Shown here: piece after piece, positions 40,440-49,596 of the stretch | Layout of the letters: every line of letters begins with the position of its first letter | How positions within the stretch are numbered: the first letter of the stretch is position 1 | Assembly: GCF_000425265.1 (NCBI RefSeq) | Contig: NZ_AUDC01000010.1 | Coordinates: 62,001-126,000, forward strand | DNA: 64,000 nucleotides | Direction: 5' to 3' | Source: Maridesulfovibrio zosterae DSM 11974 | GTDB taxonomy: Bacteria > Desulfobacterota > Desulfovibrionia > Desulfovibrionales > Desulfovibrionaceae | Notes under the pieces: generated by a model | The model's input: only the letters and a program-made list of their open reading frames with translations | What the model was told of the DNA's origin: nothing | The model's database searches: none | Program-made: the position numbers and the translations under genes

Positions 40440-40949
40440 ATTGCCTCCCTATTTTTTCAAAAAAAAATTATGCTTTTATCAATATCACACATTTTCAAAA
40501 AACAGTAGCCAACTTCGACACTAAATTTACAGGTAGCCCGAATAAATATTGACAACATTAACCGTCAGCCCAGGAAGCCATCCACTACATATTTTATGAA
40601 TACTCCTTAGCAGGATTAAAGGCCAGGACATCCTTACAGAATAACCTCAGTCCACCATACAAGTTATCAGGCATCTTCTCTACAAACCCGCTTATACTAT
40701 ATCCTTATATACAAACGACCAGAGAGAAATTTAAAGACAATTCGCTTTTAAAAAACTTTACACTATTCACTAGCGCCGTATTTGACTGCGCTCTGACCGG
40801 AGCAGTTGTCATCTCTGTCCGGGCTAGCTCCAGCGAGCGTCCAGTTTTCTATTGCACGGGGTAGTTCTTTGAATTACCTTCGCCTAAGCCCTTTCGGGGA
40901 GTACAAACAACTCTACCGAACATCAAAACACCCAGGTCCAAAATTTTCC
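40440..40949. other. Intergenic region left of the polysaccharide locus
   Basis: It should hold the promoters of the minus-strand lipoprotein and the plus-strand GT2 gene. It also has one copy of a 15-base repeat (40616-40630) seen again at 42009-42023. An open frame in phase with the GT2 gene extends to 40806 but has no homology-like N-terminal extension or ribosome-binding site. Confidence 0.45.
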
Positions 40950-41912
40950 ATGCATAAAGTAAGTATTATCACTCCCTGCCTCAACGCAGCCCCATTCATC
41001 CAAACAGCATTGCTATCCATCGCGGAACAGAATTACCCTAACCTGGAGCACATAATAGTTGACGGAGGGTCGACGGACGAGACCCTTACAATAGTTGAAC
41101 GGTACAAGATGGAAAGCACATCGGTCCTCAGCGAAAGGGATAACGGCACATCGCAAGCTATCAACAACGGATTTGCCATTGCACTAGGAGCATATGCCTG
41201 GGTTCTCAATGCCGATGATATGCTTGCTGCACCGGATTCAATCTCAACTCTTGCGGCATACTTGGATAATCATCCACAATGTGACTTTGTCTTTGGACAC
41301 ATGAATATGTTAGATGCTACGGGACGGCAGATTGGAGTGCGCTCTTTTAGCAAGGGCTATGGAGTCACCGATCTGCTTGCTGACAGACGGCACCTCCCAT
41401 TCGCAGGATGCCTTATACGGCGAAAAATTTTTAAGGACCTGGGAGGCTTTAACACGAGCTACCAATACTCAAACGACCTAGACTTCTATCTACGCCTGGC
41501 AGCAAAACATTCTATATGCAGGCTGAACAAGGTCACAGGCTCTTTTAGGCTTCACGCGGCTTCAAGCACCAGTTCGCATATAGCCATGTCCGGTCAGGAG
41601 ACTGCGAGAATATGCATCGACGCTCTGAATGATGACCGAATTATCAGCCAACTCAAACGGGATCCTGATGTGATAAGATCCGCGATCCGTCTCTTCCAGG
41701 CGAGTTGTGAGTTTCACGACGGAGAGGCGCAGGCGGTCCGACACCATCTTTGGAAAGCCGCACAATTGACCCCGTCTGTCTTAATAGGCGTCAAACCTTG
41801 GATATACGGTCTACTATCTCTCGGAGGAACACAATTCATGCATATGACCGCCGCCCAGTTACGGAGACTCATTCATAAAAAAGGTTGGTATAGCATCAAC
41901 AACGCCGGTTGA
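40950..41912 (+). CDS. GT2-family glycosyltransferase
   Basis: A family 2 glycosyltransferase of about 320 residues. It starts MHKVSIITPCLNAAPFIQTAL and contains HIIVDGGSTDET, the metal site LNADDM and GGFNTSYQYSNDLDFYLRLA. I chose the ATG at 40950 because the domain begins there; the frame stays open to 40806. It lies upstream of an acyltransferase on the same strand. It probably adds one sugar of the surface polysaccharide made by the minus-strand locus that follows. Confidence 0.88.
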   Translation: MHKVSIITPCLNAAPFIQTALLSIAEQNYPNLEHIIVDGGSTDETLTIVERYKMESTSVLSERDNGTSQAINNGFAIALGAYAWVLNADDMLAAPDSISTLAAYLDNHPQCDFVFGHMNMLDATGRQIGVRSFSKGYGVTDLLADRRHLPFAGCLIRRKIFKDLGGFNTSYQYSNDLDFYLRLAAKHSICRLNKVTGSFRLHAASSTSSHIAMSGQETARICIDALNDDRIISQLKRDPDVIRSAIRLFQASCEFHDGEAQAVRHHLWKAAQLTPSVLIGVKPWIYGLLSLGGTQFMHMTAAQLRRLIHKKGWYSINNAG

Positions 41913-42048
41913 CGATAAGCGCATCAATTCGAAAGAAAACAGCTTGCTCAAGGAAAGTCCTGGACAGGCCACTTCAATCTCCCAACCGGACACTCGCAAG
42001 GTAACGAGTTAAAGGCCAGGACAACATCGACATTACACACAAGAACTT

Positions 42049-43317
42049 ATGCCCAATCATATGTTTTCCATAGCACCAGCAACATTAGGCCAATATTTGA
42101 CAACAATCCCGCTCATGACGGTTTTAGCAATTCTTTTCTATGTGGCCATAGTCATGCTCGTCTTCAAACCATTCCGCTCGGCCCTGACAAAGAATATCCA
42201 CTTACCCCGTCCGGCATCGGGCGTCTACATCAGCAATCTGGAAATAGTTCGTGCTTTCGCTATTATCCATGTTGTTTCAGTACACTGCTGGCAATGGATT
42301 CAACCGTACAATGATAGTATCCTCAACATAATCCCCCTGCTTGCGACAACAATCCAATCCGTCCCCATCTTCTGTGCCTTGAGTGGATTCCTGATAACTA
42401 TGTCATTGAAAATGAATGTCCGAGACCTGCCGAGCTTGCGGCAATACTTCATCAGACGATTTTTACGGATCTATCCGCTATACTTGGTAGTTGTTCTTGT
42501 AGCCTTCCTGCTAGGTCAGACACAGTCAAATCCTACGACAGCTCACGGTTTGATTACCGAGGTAATGATGTTCCGGATATGGGGATTACCTGCCTATTTC
42601 TCGGTACCGACATCCTGGAGCCTATACCCGGAGGTAACCTTCTATGTATTCATGCCCGCCCTTATACTTTTTTCCGGCCGTCGCTTCAATTGGACACTGG
42701 TCCTGATAATGCTAGCCAGTATTTTCGTAGGAGCAGGAACCCCAAGAGAATTTCAACTGATCCCTTTCTTCACGGCTGGCGCTATAGCATACGAGCTATA
42801 CATATTCATGCATGGAAAGCAGCAATCAGACAAACCTTGGCCACAGTGGATCATAGCAACTATGCTGCTTGTGGCCCTATATATTTTGATACTTGATGTG
42901 AAGCAGTTATATTTTCTCTCCTATCCTCAACACTTATTCGAAACCCTGACCGGGTACACATTTCCTTTGCCTAGACGGAGGAGCCCGGAACTCTGTCTCA
43001 GCATAATCCTGCTTTTCCCTTCCATGTCACTAATTCGAATGAAATGGATTTCCTGTTATCCCATCAGATTCATAAGCACAATCTCATACTCCATATATCT
43101 GTGGCATGCGCTGTTGCTTATCGCCAGTTTCCCTATTGGCACAAACGAATCAGGGCAACTTTCCAGCATGGCCAGTATGCCCCCAATTGATGGTGGTTTT
43201 TCATACTTTTTCATCTTCTTTCCTGCCGTCATTTTCATTTCCACAATGTCCTACCTGTTTATCGAGAAACCGTTTCTCAGACTCAGGGCAAGGGCAGCGA
43301 AACGTTCAACTTGCTAA
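42049..43317 (+). CDS. Acyltransferase 3 family membrane protein
   Basis: A 422-residue polytopic protein with ten or more hydrophobic segments. Family features are ISNLEIVRAFAIIHVVSVHC with the conserved histidine, FCALSGFLITMSL, RRFLRIYPLYLVVV, and SYSIYLWHALLL near the end. OafA-type enzymes O-acetylate surface polysaccharides from the cytoplasmic membrane. The N-terminus has an extra helix before the usual start. It is the last plus-strand gene before a terminator. Confidence 0.9.
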   Translation: MPNHMFSIAPATLGQYLTTIPLMTVLAILFYVAIVMLVFKPFRSALTKNIHLPRPASGVYISNLEIVRAFAIIHVVSVHCWQWIQPYNDSILNIIPLLATTIQSVPIFCALSGFLITMSLKMNVRDLPSLRQYFIRRFLRIYPLYLVVVLVAFLLGQTQSNPTTAHGLITEVMMFRIWGLPAYFSVPTSWSLYPEVTFYVFMPALILFSGRRFNWTLVLIMLASIFVGAGTPREFQLIPFFTAGAIAYELYIFMHGKQQSDKPWPQWIIATMLLVALYILILDVKQLYFLSYPQHLFETLTGYTFPLPRRRSPELCLSIILLFPSMSLIRMKWISCYPIRFISTISYSIYLWHALLLIASFPIGTNESGQLSSMASMPPIDGGFSYFFIFFPAVIFISTMSYLFIEKPFLRLRARAAKRSTC

Positions 43318-43329
43318 CCCGTATATTGC

Positions 43330-43367
43330 AAAACCGCCCTCAGAAAAATATTTTCCGAGGGCGGTTT
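43330..43367. terminator. Terminator after the acyltransferase gene
   Basis: AAACCGCCCTC / GAGGGCGGTTT stem with a T-rich flank on the minus-strand side. Both neighbouring transcription units converge here. Confidence 0.78.
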
Positions 43368-43397
43368 CAATTTGTAATTCTTATTTTACGAAGGATG

Positions 43398-43434
43398 AGT
43401 TATACTAAAACTATAAAATAGTTTTAGTATAACT
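43398..43434. repeat. Perfect 16-bp inverted repeat
   Basis: AGTTATACTAAAACTA and its exact complement are separated by TAAAA. It is AT-rich, without a T-run, and sits between convergent transcription units next to a normal terminator. Confidence 0.85.
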
Positions 43435-43463
43435 CAAGGGCTTCACTTGAGATTCCTACTGTT

Positions 43464-43565
43464 TTAGCAAAAATGAACATAGGCCATATGTATATAAACC
43501 CAAAGATAGAAACCGAATGCAATGAATATTGCGTACAACTGCGGCATCTCTTTAAAGGACTTCAT
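43464..43565 (-). CDS. Possible 33-residue membrane micropeptide
   Basis: The ATG at 43565 shares its A with the TGA stop of the upstream epimerase gene (TGATG), an arrangement typical of translational coupling. The frame runs 33 codons. The product has a charged start (MKSFKEMPQ) and one hydrophobic, aromatic-rich segment of about 20 residues (YAIFIAFGFYLWVYI). There is no separate ribosome-binding site, and chance occurrence cannot be excluded. Confidence 0.35.
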   Translation of the reverse strand: MKSFKEMPQLYAIFIAFGFYLWVYIHMAYVHFC

Positions 43566-44608
43566 CACTTATAAACAGCCAACTCTCTTACCGCCGAGGA
43601 GACCCCAGGAGGGAAGTCGGCACATTCGTCGATTTGCTCCCAATTGTCTCTGAACCATTGAATGGTCTGAGCCAGACCTTCCTCAAACTTCATTGCAGGT
43701 TCGTAACCAAGCAACTCTCGAGCCCGGTCTACAGAAGCCAGCAAGCGACTTTTCGTATCCCATTTCCGTTGGCTAACCATGCTAATACCGGCGTCATTAC
43801 CGACTGCTTCATTGATCATAGCTGCGAGATGGCCAATCTCGATTTCCTTTTCGGAAGCTAAATTCATCTCCTTGCCGATGGCCTCTTCGAAATAACCTGC
43901 ACGAAGCAGTCCGTCTACTAAATCACCAACATAAGTGAAATCCCGAGTAGCTTTCGCATTTCCTGTGATAGGCAGCGGCAACCCTTTCATAGCCCAGTAG
44001 ATGAAATTCGGAATGACGTTCCTGTACTGACCGGGAACCTCTCCGGGGCCATACGAATTGAAAAAACGGGTCTTAACGGAAGGAAAGTCGTGGTAATTCG
44101 AAAAAAAGTTGCAGTACAGCTCGCCGAGCATCTTGGTTATCTGATACGGCGTCGTGAGATTCATCGACATGAATTCTTCCGTAAGAGGCAGGGGGGCCTG
44201 ACTCCCATAAATAGAACATCCGGAAGAGGCGTAAACAAGCCGTTTCACTCTGGTCAATTTTGAATATTCGAGCAACTTAAGCATCCCCAGACCATTCACT
44301 ATGAGGTCCTTCTCGGGATAGTCTACAGAATTCTGATTGGCGAAAAAAGCGGCTAGATGGTACACAATGTCAGGCCCTTCGTTAAAGACCCGCTTAAGGG
44401 TAACGTCGTCCGTAACCGAACCTTTCACGAACAGTATATTTGAGCGAGAAGGCACGTTCCACTCAAAAGACGCCGACATGTCATCAAGAATAATGACACT
44501 TTTTGCTTCAAGATCGGCCAGCTCCTTGCAGAGATTGGTCCCGATAGAACCAGCTCCACCAGTCACCAACACGACTTTGCCTTTGTAATAACTCCGATAG
44601 TCTTCCAT
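43565..44608 (-). CDS. NAD-dependent nucleotide-sugar epimerase/dehydratase
   Basis: A 347-residue extended short-chain dehydrogenase. The cofactor motif VTGGAGSIGTNL, the serine in YASSGCSIYG and the catalytic YQITK pair are present, with RFFNSYGPGE and DFTYVGDL further on. The pattern fits UDP-sugar 4-epimerases or 4,6-dehydratases. It follows another epimerase gene by 14 bases in the polysaccharide operon and probably makes one precursor sugar. Confidence 0.9.
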   Translation of the reverse strand: MEDYRSYYKGKVVLVTGGAGSIGTNLCKELADLEAKSVIILDDMSASFEWNVPSRSNILFVKGSVTDDVTLKRVFNEGPDIVYHLAAFFANQNSVDYPEKDLIVNGLGMLKLLEYSKLTRVKRLVYASSGCSIYGSQAPLPLTEEFMSMNLTTPYQITKMLGELYCNFFSNYHDFPSVKTRFFNSYGPGEVPGQYRNVIPNFIYWAMKGLPLPITGNAKATRDFTYVGDLVDGLLRAGYFEEAIGKEMNLASEKEIEIGHLAAMINEAVGNDAGISMVSQRKWDTKSRLLASVDRARELLGYEPAMKFEEGLAQTIQWFRDNWEQIDECADFPPGVSSAVRELAVYK

Positions 44609-44622
44609 ACAAATCCGTCCGA

Positions 44623-45546
44623 TTAATTAAAATTGTATACTTTTTTCATCCACTCAACATAGCTTACGATCCCCTTCTCTATAGGCCACTGCGGGGCATG
44701 GTCCAGATCTCGCCGGATCTTTGTGAAATCGACCTGCTTGATCCTGGTAGTGAACGGTTCGCTCGGTTTATACTCAACAATCTTGTCACTCTTTCCCAAC
44801 GTCTTCAGGACTAGGTCGGAGAGAAATTTGATATCTACGATCCATTCCTCCTTACCGCCGACATTATAAACCTCGCCGGGGATAAAATTATCCACAATGT
44901 TTGCCACGGTCCTGACCGTATCGTCAACATAGTCAAAAATTCTCTTGTGCCCTTCGTAGACAGTGTATGGAACATCATGGAGCGCCCGGTAAACAAAAAT
45001 CGGGATGACGCCCCTGTAAGAGCTGTAATACTCATGAGGGCCGTAGCAATTAAGAGGACGCACGCGCACAGTCTCGGTATTGAACATCAGCGCCGAGTTC
45101 AAGACCTGCATCTCGCCCGCCCATTTTGAAATGGCATAGTCATTCATTTGGACTATAGGAATTCGTTCCATCACGTCTTCGGACATGATCCCGTCATAAT
45201 CGCCGTACACTTCGCAGCTGCTGAAAAATATATGTTTGAAGCCATACTCTTCCTGCAAGCGTAAAATATTCTTAGTCCCCACCACATTGGTTTGCCACAA
45301 GTTGGAAAAATGGTCCTCGCCGTTCCACCGCCCATACTCGGCAGCCAGATGATACACAAACTCAAACGAATGCTTTTTGAAAATCTGTTCCATCTGCCAG
45401 AAAGAACTGACGTCAGCTCGTATGTGCTGTGGGTCTTCACCATGAATTATGTCGCAGGTGACAACATCATGCCCTCGCCGCCTCAATTCGTTAGTCAAAT
45501 TGGTTCCGATGAATCCACGGCCGCCGGTAACTAAAATCTTGCTCAT
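44623..45546 (-). CDS. NAD-dependent nucleotide-sugar epimerase/dehydratase
   Basis: A 307-residue protein of the same superfamily as its neighbour but clearly different in sequence. It has VTGGRGFIGTNL, FFSSCEVYGDYDG, the YAISK catalytic pair, RPLNCYGPHE and KRIFDYVDDTVR. The substrate cannot be named. Two adjacent epimerases suggest at least one rare sugar in the exported polysaccharide. It lies 27 bases downstream of a GT4 gene. Confidence 0.9.
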   Translation of the reverse strand: MSKILVTGGRGFIGTNLTNELRRRGHDVVTCDIIHGEDPQHIRADVSSFWQMEQIFKKHSFEFVYHLAAEYGRWNGEDHFSNLWQTNVVGTKNILRLQEEYGFKHIFFSSCEVYGDYDGIMSEDVMERIPIVQMNDYAISKWAGEMQVLNSALMFNTETVRVRPLNCYGPHEYYSSYRGVIPIFVYRALHDVPYTVYEGHKRIFDYVDDTVRTVANIVDNFIPGEVYNVGGKEEWIVDIKFLSDLVLKTLGKSDKIVEYKPSEPFTTRIKQVDFTKIRRDLDHAPQWPIEKGIVSYVEWMKKVYNFN

Positions 45547-45573
45547 ATTCTTCCAATCCTGATTTCTAAAAAT

Positions 45574-46767
45574 TTATTTCGCACACGTGGCAAGAGATGT
45601 CTTTAATAATAAATCTGCCCTTTGGATAACATGTCTGCATTCATGCACAAGCTCAACATATTCTCTGCCCTGACGTCCCAACCGCTCTCTCCGCTCAGCG
45701 GAAGTCAGAAGTGCCCCGACCTCGCGAGCCGCGCTTTCTCCATCCTTAACATATACAACACCGCATTCCTCACCCGGAAGCATCGTAACCATGCCGGGAA
45801 CCGCAGAAGAAACAGTCGGCTTGCCGCAAGCCAGATATTGAATCACTTTTGCGCAAAACAAATCACGCATTTCTCCATCTACCGGGTACACGTTCAAACA
45901 GATCGCTGCTTTGTTGATAATCTGAGGCAATCGCTCAAACGGCTGCATACCAGTAATCCTGACGCTATCCCCAAGACCGGCAGAGGAAATCAATTCCTCC
46001 AATTCACCACGTAGCACACCGTCACCGACAATGAGGAGCTTTGCATCCGGAGCCTGTCTCGTGACATGATCAAAATTGCGCACAAAATCAAGCAATCCAT
46101 TGAATGCATAGAGTACACCTACAAACACTATCAGATTGCTATTTCCGTCATCTGCGTCAAAGTAATATTCCTCCCGCCCCTCAACCTCCTGGCTAAAGGC
46201 CGAGGTGTCCACGGGAAACGGTAATTGATGCACTGTCTCCGGACGAGCCCCGTGCTCCACAAGGTATTCCCTGTATTTGGGACTAAGCGCCCAAAAAGAC
46301 CCCGCTCCCTTATACACGCATCGTTCCAATACGTTAAGAATACTGCCCACAAAAGCAGTGGGCGCGAGGCGGTGGAGCATGTCAATGCTCCTGAAAATTA
46401 AAGGTATGCCACTCATCCGGGAAACAATAATCGCAGGCAGCCCCGTCATGCATACGGAATATAGAACAATGACATCTATCTGCTTCTCCTTGACGACTCT
46501 TCGTATCGCAAACAGGCTTTGAAAAAAACCTAGTCCAACCCCTACCTTAGAGATCTGAACATACGGAATCCGAACAAGCTTAGCGTTTGAATCCCCAAAA
46601 ACACGGCAAAGAGTCGTATTGCTTCGTGTTTTGCCAGCCTCGCGAACACGATCAAAATCCAGGACAAAAACGTCATGCCCTTGCCGGGACAATCCTTCTG
46701 AAAGTGTGTGTATGTCATAGACAACCGAAGTCAGCAGGTCGTCGTCAGTTGCAAAGAGAATATTCAT
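45574..46767 (-). CDS. GT4-family glycosyltransferase
   Basis: A 397-residue GT-B glycosyltransferase. Notable segments are DIHTLSEGLSRQGHDVFVLD, RSIDMLHRL, FVGVLYAFNGLLDFVRNF and AKVIQYLACGKPTVSSAVPG. It resembles the GT4 protein encoded at 47857-49095, with the same order of motifs, and the two are probably ancient duplicates. The donor is unknown. Confidence 0.88.
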   Translation of the reverse strand: MNILFATDDDLLTSVVYDIHTLSEGLSRQGHDVFVLDFDRVREAGKTRSNTTLCRVFGDSNAKLVRIPYVQISKVGVGLGFFQSLFAIRRVVKEKQIDVIVLYSVCMTGLPAIIVSRMSGIPLIFRSIDMLHRLAPTAFVGSILNVLERCVYKGAGSFWALSPKYREYLVEHGARPETVHQLPFPVDTSAFSQEVEGREEYYFDADDGNSNLIVFVGVLYAFNGLLDFVRNFDHVTRQAPDAKLLIVGDGVLRGELEELISSAGLGDSVRITGMQPFERLPQIINKAAICLNVYPVDGEMRDLFCAKVIQYLACGKPTVSSAVPGMVTMLPGEECGVVYVKDGESAAREVGALLTSAERRERLGRQGREYVELVHECRHVIQRADLLLKTSLATCAK

Positions 46768-46789
46768 AGCGAATCACGGAACCAAAAGG

Positions 46790-47731
46790 CTACCGCTGTT
46801 GCTGAAACTTCTCGACGATAAAGTTTTTAGTATCCTTGGCTATACTTTTAATGACCGGATAGGCAAAGCCATTCCCTTCACGGTTCACAACGGCGATGGA
46901 TGCTTTGATGCGATATCCGATTCGGCCAAGTAAAGGATAGGCGAACCCCAGAAAAGGCTTCAGCTTCTTGACTAACACGGGTTCCAGAACAGCAAGATAT
47001 GTCAGAGCTCGTGGCGAGAACAGACTTCCCCTGTGCCGGATGACCAGCATGAAGTCCTCTTTTGCACGATCTTTACGAATTGAGGCTTCCCGATCCGCCT
47101 GCTTCAGACTGATACTGTCCTGGTGAAGTCTCCAGTTAGTCAGCTTCTTGTCGATTCTGTGCATTTTGAATTTTTTGCCCACGCGCAAATAAAAACAAAG
47201 ATCATTACCGAGATCGTTAACGAAACCGACCTCTTCAATGACTTCCCTCCGGAAAAACGTGGCACAAAAAACAATATAGTGCCAGACGTTCAGCCATTCA
47301 CGCTTGTCATAATCTTTGATGACGAAACAACCGATAATCTCATTATCGGCATTGATCAGATCACACTTGCCGTACAGAAAATAAGCATCGGCATTTTGTG
47401 AAAAATAAGCCATCGCGTTTTCAACGGCGTCAGGCTCGTACCGGTCGTCCGCATCAATCCACCCAATGACATCACCTGTACATTGTCTGTACGCCCGCTT
47501 CAGAGCATCCCCCACACCGTTATCTGACTCTGAACTATACTGAATTCTGTCAGGATACATTTCCTTGTATTTTGCGAGGATCTCAAGTGTCGAATCAGTT
47601 GACCCGCCATCAGCGAAAACATGCTCAACATTTGGATATGTCTGTGCCAGAACACTTTCTATGCACTGCTCTAAATACTTCTCAGCATTGAATACCGGAG
47701 TTACAATGCTGACCTTTTTTGAATTTTCCAT
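46790..47731 (-). CDS. GT2-family glycosyltransferase
   Basis: A 313-residue family 2 glycosyltransferase: KVSIVTPVFNAEKYLEQCIESVL at the start, HVFADGGSTDSTL, the metal-binding WIDADDRYEPDA and the downstream FFRREVIEEVGFVNDLGND. The C-terminal third carries hydrophobic stretches that may contact the membrane. It sits between two GT4 genes on the minus strand. It resembles the plus-strand GT2 at 40950 in motif layout. Confidence 0.9.
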   Translation of the reverse strand: MENSKKVSIVTPVFNAEKYLEQCIESVLAQTYPNVEHVFADGGSTDSTLEILAKYKEMYPDRIQYSSESDNGVGDALKRAYRQCTGDVIGWIDADDRYEPDAVENAMAYFSQNADAYFLYGKCDLINADNEIIGCFVIKDYDKREWLNVWHYIVFCATFFRREVIEEVGFVNDLGNDLCFYLRVGKKFKMHRIDKKLTNWRLHQDSISLKQADREASIRKDRAKEDFMLVIRHRGSLFSPRALTYLAVLEPVLVKKLKPFLGFAYPLLGRIGYRIKASIAVVNREGNGFAYPVIKSIAKDTKNFIVEKFQQQR

Positions 47732-47856
47732 CCTTTATTCCTATCACCTATGAGACCAGCAAACTAACAGGTTAAATCATGGCTAACGACACAATCCATA
47801 ACATGGGGCAGCTCACACTCAGATCAATCAAAATTCCATCATCGTAAAGACTCAAC

Positions 47857-49095
47857 TCATCTTTTGCAGACTGAATTGACAATCCCTTCTAGGACAGATT
47901 CGAGACGACGGATGACTTTGTAACAATCGAAATTATCTTGGACAAAGGCCTGTGCATCCGCAACCAGACTGGAGCATTGATCTGGCGATTGCAGCAGTTC
48001 AGCAAGTTGTCCGATCAAATCCGTAACATCCTCCGCATACAAAACGCCTGCCCCTTCACCCGGAATAAGGGTAGTAATCCCCGGCAACGCGCTGGACACC
48101 GTAGGCTTTCCGCACGCCATGTACTGAACAATCTTTGCTGAAAAAATATCTTCCGTATTTTTGTTAATGGGGAAGACATTAACACACAATGTCGCAGTGT
48201 TGACGAATTCCGGCATATCCTCAAACGGCTGAAACCCTGTCATGACAACCCGGTCACCAAGGTTTATATCGTCAATGATTCGTTCCATCTCCTGACGGAT
48301 CACCCCATCACCGACAACGAACAACTTAGCCTGAGGAACTGATGCAAGAACTTCAGGAAACCTGCTGACGAAATCCTTCATCCCCCCGAACTCGTACAAG
48401 GTCCCAATGAAAACCAGAACACGATCATCATCCGTTATGCCCCACTTCTCTCTGAAACCGACCTTCACAGCCCGAGGCTTGAACTGCTCCAGCTCTAAGG
48501 GGAACAAAAGTAATTCCACCTTTTCTCTGGATGCTCCAAGACGAACCATATAGTCAGCATACCGAGGGGTCAACGCCATAAGTTTGTCAACCCGGGGGTA
48601 AACATACTGTTCCAACAGCTTTGCCACCCTGCGTTTGATCCCTGCCGGCCAGAGCTTGTACAGCATGTCCACATTACGAAAAACGACCGGTACCCCGTAT
48701 TTCCGGGCCAGGCGAACAGTCTGTATGCCGTTCCGAACCCCGGAATACAACACTATGACATCTATAGACTCTTCCTTAAGAACGGTTTCAATCTGCTGAT
48801 AGCGCCGCTGCCAGCGATGAAGCTGATACAATTGAAGAGCTCCTCGCACTCCCTGCATGGACCCAAGTCTGGGATCAAATCTAGGACTTCTCAGATGGAC
48901 TGTACCGGATTCGAAAGCCCGCAACTGCTCTGAGTGTTTGGAACGGATATCCTGATTTGGAAACTCAATATTATCCCTTCCGGGGTCAACTGCGAATACT
49001 GTGTGCCCAAGTTGGGACAAACCTTCCGCCAGCATATGCAGATCAAAGACTGGGCCGAGATCCCAAATGGATTCACTTACAAACAGAATACGCAT
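47857..49095 (-). CDS. GT4-family glycosyltransferase
   Basis: About 412 residues from an ATG at 49095 (MRILFVSESIWDLG); a TTG three codons upstream is open but less likely. It shares with the GT4 at 45574 the segments RNVDMLYKL, FIGTLYEFGGMKDFVSRF, MTGFQPFEDMPEF and AKIVQYMACGKPTVSSALPG. It follows the thioredoxin gene by about 40 bases. It adds a sugar to the polysaccharide repeat; donor and acceptor are unknown. Confidence 0.88.
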   Translation of the reverse strand: MRILFVSESIWDLGPVFDLHMLAEGLSQLGHTVFAVDPGRDNIEFPNQDIRSKHSEQLRAFESGTVHLRSPRFDPRLGSMQGVRGALQLYQLHRWQRRYQQIETVLKEESIDVIVLYSGVRNGIQTVRLARKYGVPVVFRNVDMLYKLWPAGIKRRVAKLLEQYVYPRVDKLMALTPRYADYMVRLGASREKVELLLFPLELEQFKPRAVKVGFREKWGITDDDRVLVFIGTLYEFGGMKDFVSRFPEVLASVPQAKLFVVGDGVIRQEMERIIDDINLGDRVVMTGFQPFEDMPEFVNTATLCVNVFPINKNTEDIFSAKIVQYMACGKPTVSSALPGITTLIPGEGAGVLYAEDVTDLIGQLAELLQSPDQCSSLVADAQAFVQDNFDCYKVIRRLESVLEGIVNSVCKR

Positions 49096-49135
49096 GCAAC
49101 TCAACTCTCAACAGGCAATTCAAGATGAAAAATCA

Positions 49136-49495
49136 TTATGCGCCACCTAACGCCTTGATGGAATTCTCGACAGAGTCCTTGGGGACAACCGTTATGAAAT
49201 CATGCAATTTCTGCTCACCGCGAACATATATGATTGTGGGCAGAATACTGATCCTATATGCACTGGCCATTTCATCATTCTCGTCAATATTCAACGTCAC
49301 GAATTTAGTTTTTCCAGCATACTCTTCCGCCAGATTCTCCATGACTGATAACATGCTAGAACAGGGTTCACACCAAGGAGCCCAGAAAAGAATTACGACA
49401 AGACACCCGGCATCCTTAACTTCCCGGTCCCAAGTGGCAGTTGTAACCTCAATAACATTTGACGACACTATCTCGCTCCATTCTGTATAAAACAT
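49136..49495 (-). CDS. Thioredoxin with WCEPC active site
   Basis: A 119-residue thioredoxin: ILFWAPWCEPCSSM replaces the usual WCGPC by WCEPC, followed by the cis-proline loop ISILPTIIYVRG. There is no signal peptide, so it acts in the cytoplasm. The Gly-to-Glu change between the cysteines should shift its redox behaviour. Its place between the sulfotransferase and glycosyltransferase genes is unusual for a housekeeping thioredoxin. A link to sulfation chemistry is possible, but the sequence does not prove it. Confidence 0.9.
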   Translation of the reverse strand: MFYTEWSEIVSSNVIEVTTATWDREVKDAGCLVVILFWAPWCEPCSSMLSVMENLAEEYAGKTKFVTLNIDENDEMASAYRISILPTIIYVRGEQKLHDFITVVPKDSVENSIKALGGA

Positions 49496-49596
49496 TAGAT
49501 TATTCAGGCCAGCTTAATCAAAAACATACCGTCTGCGCCATACCAACGGCTTGCAGGTTCCACAATTGACGATTCGGGCGGTAATATCTCTCATTC

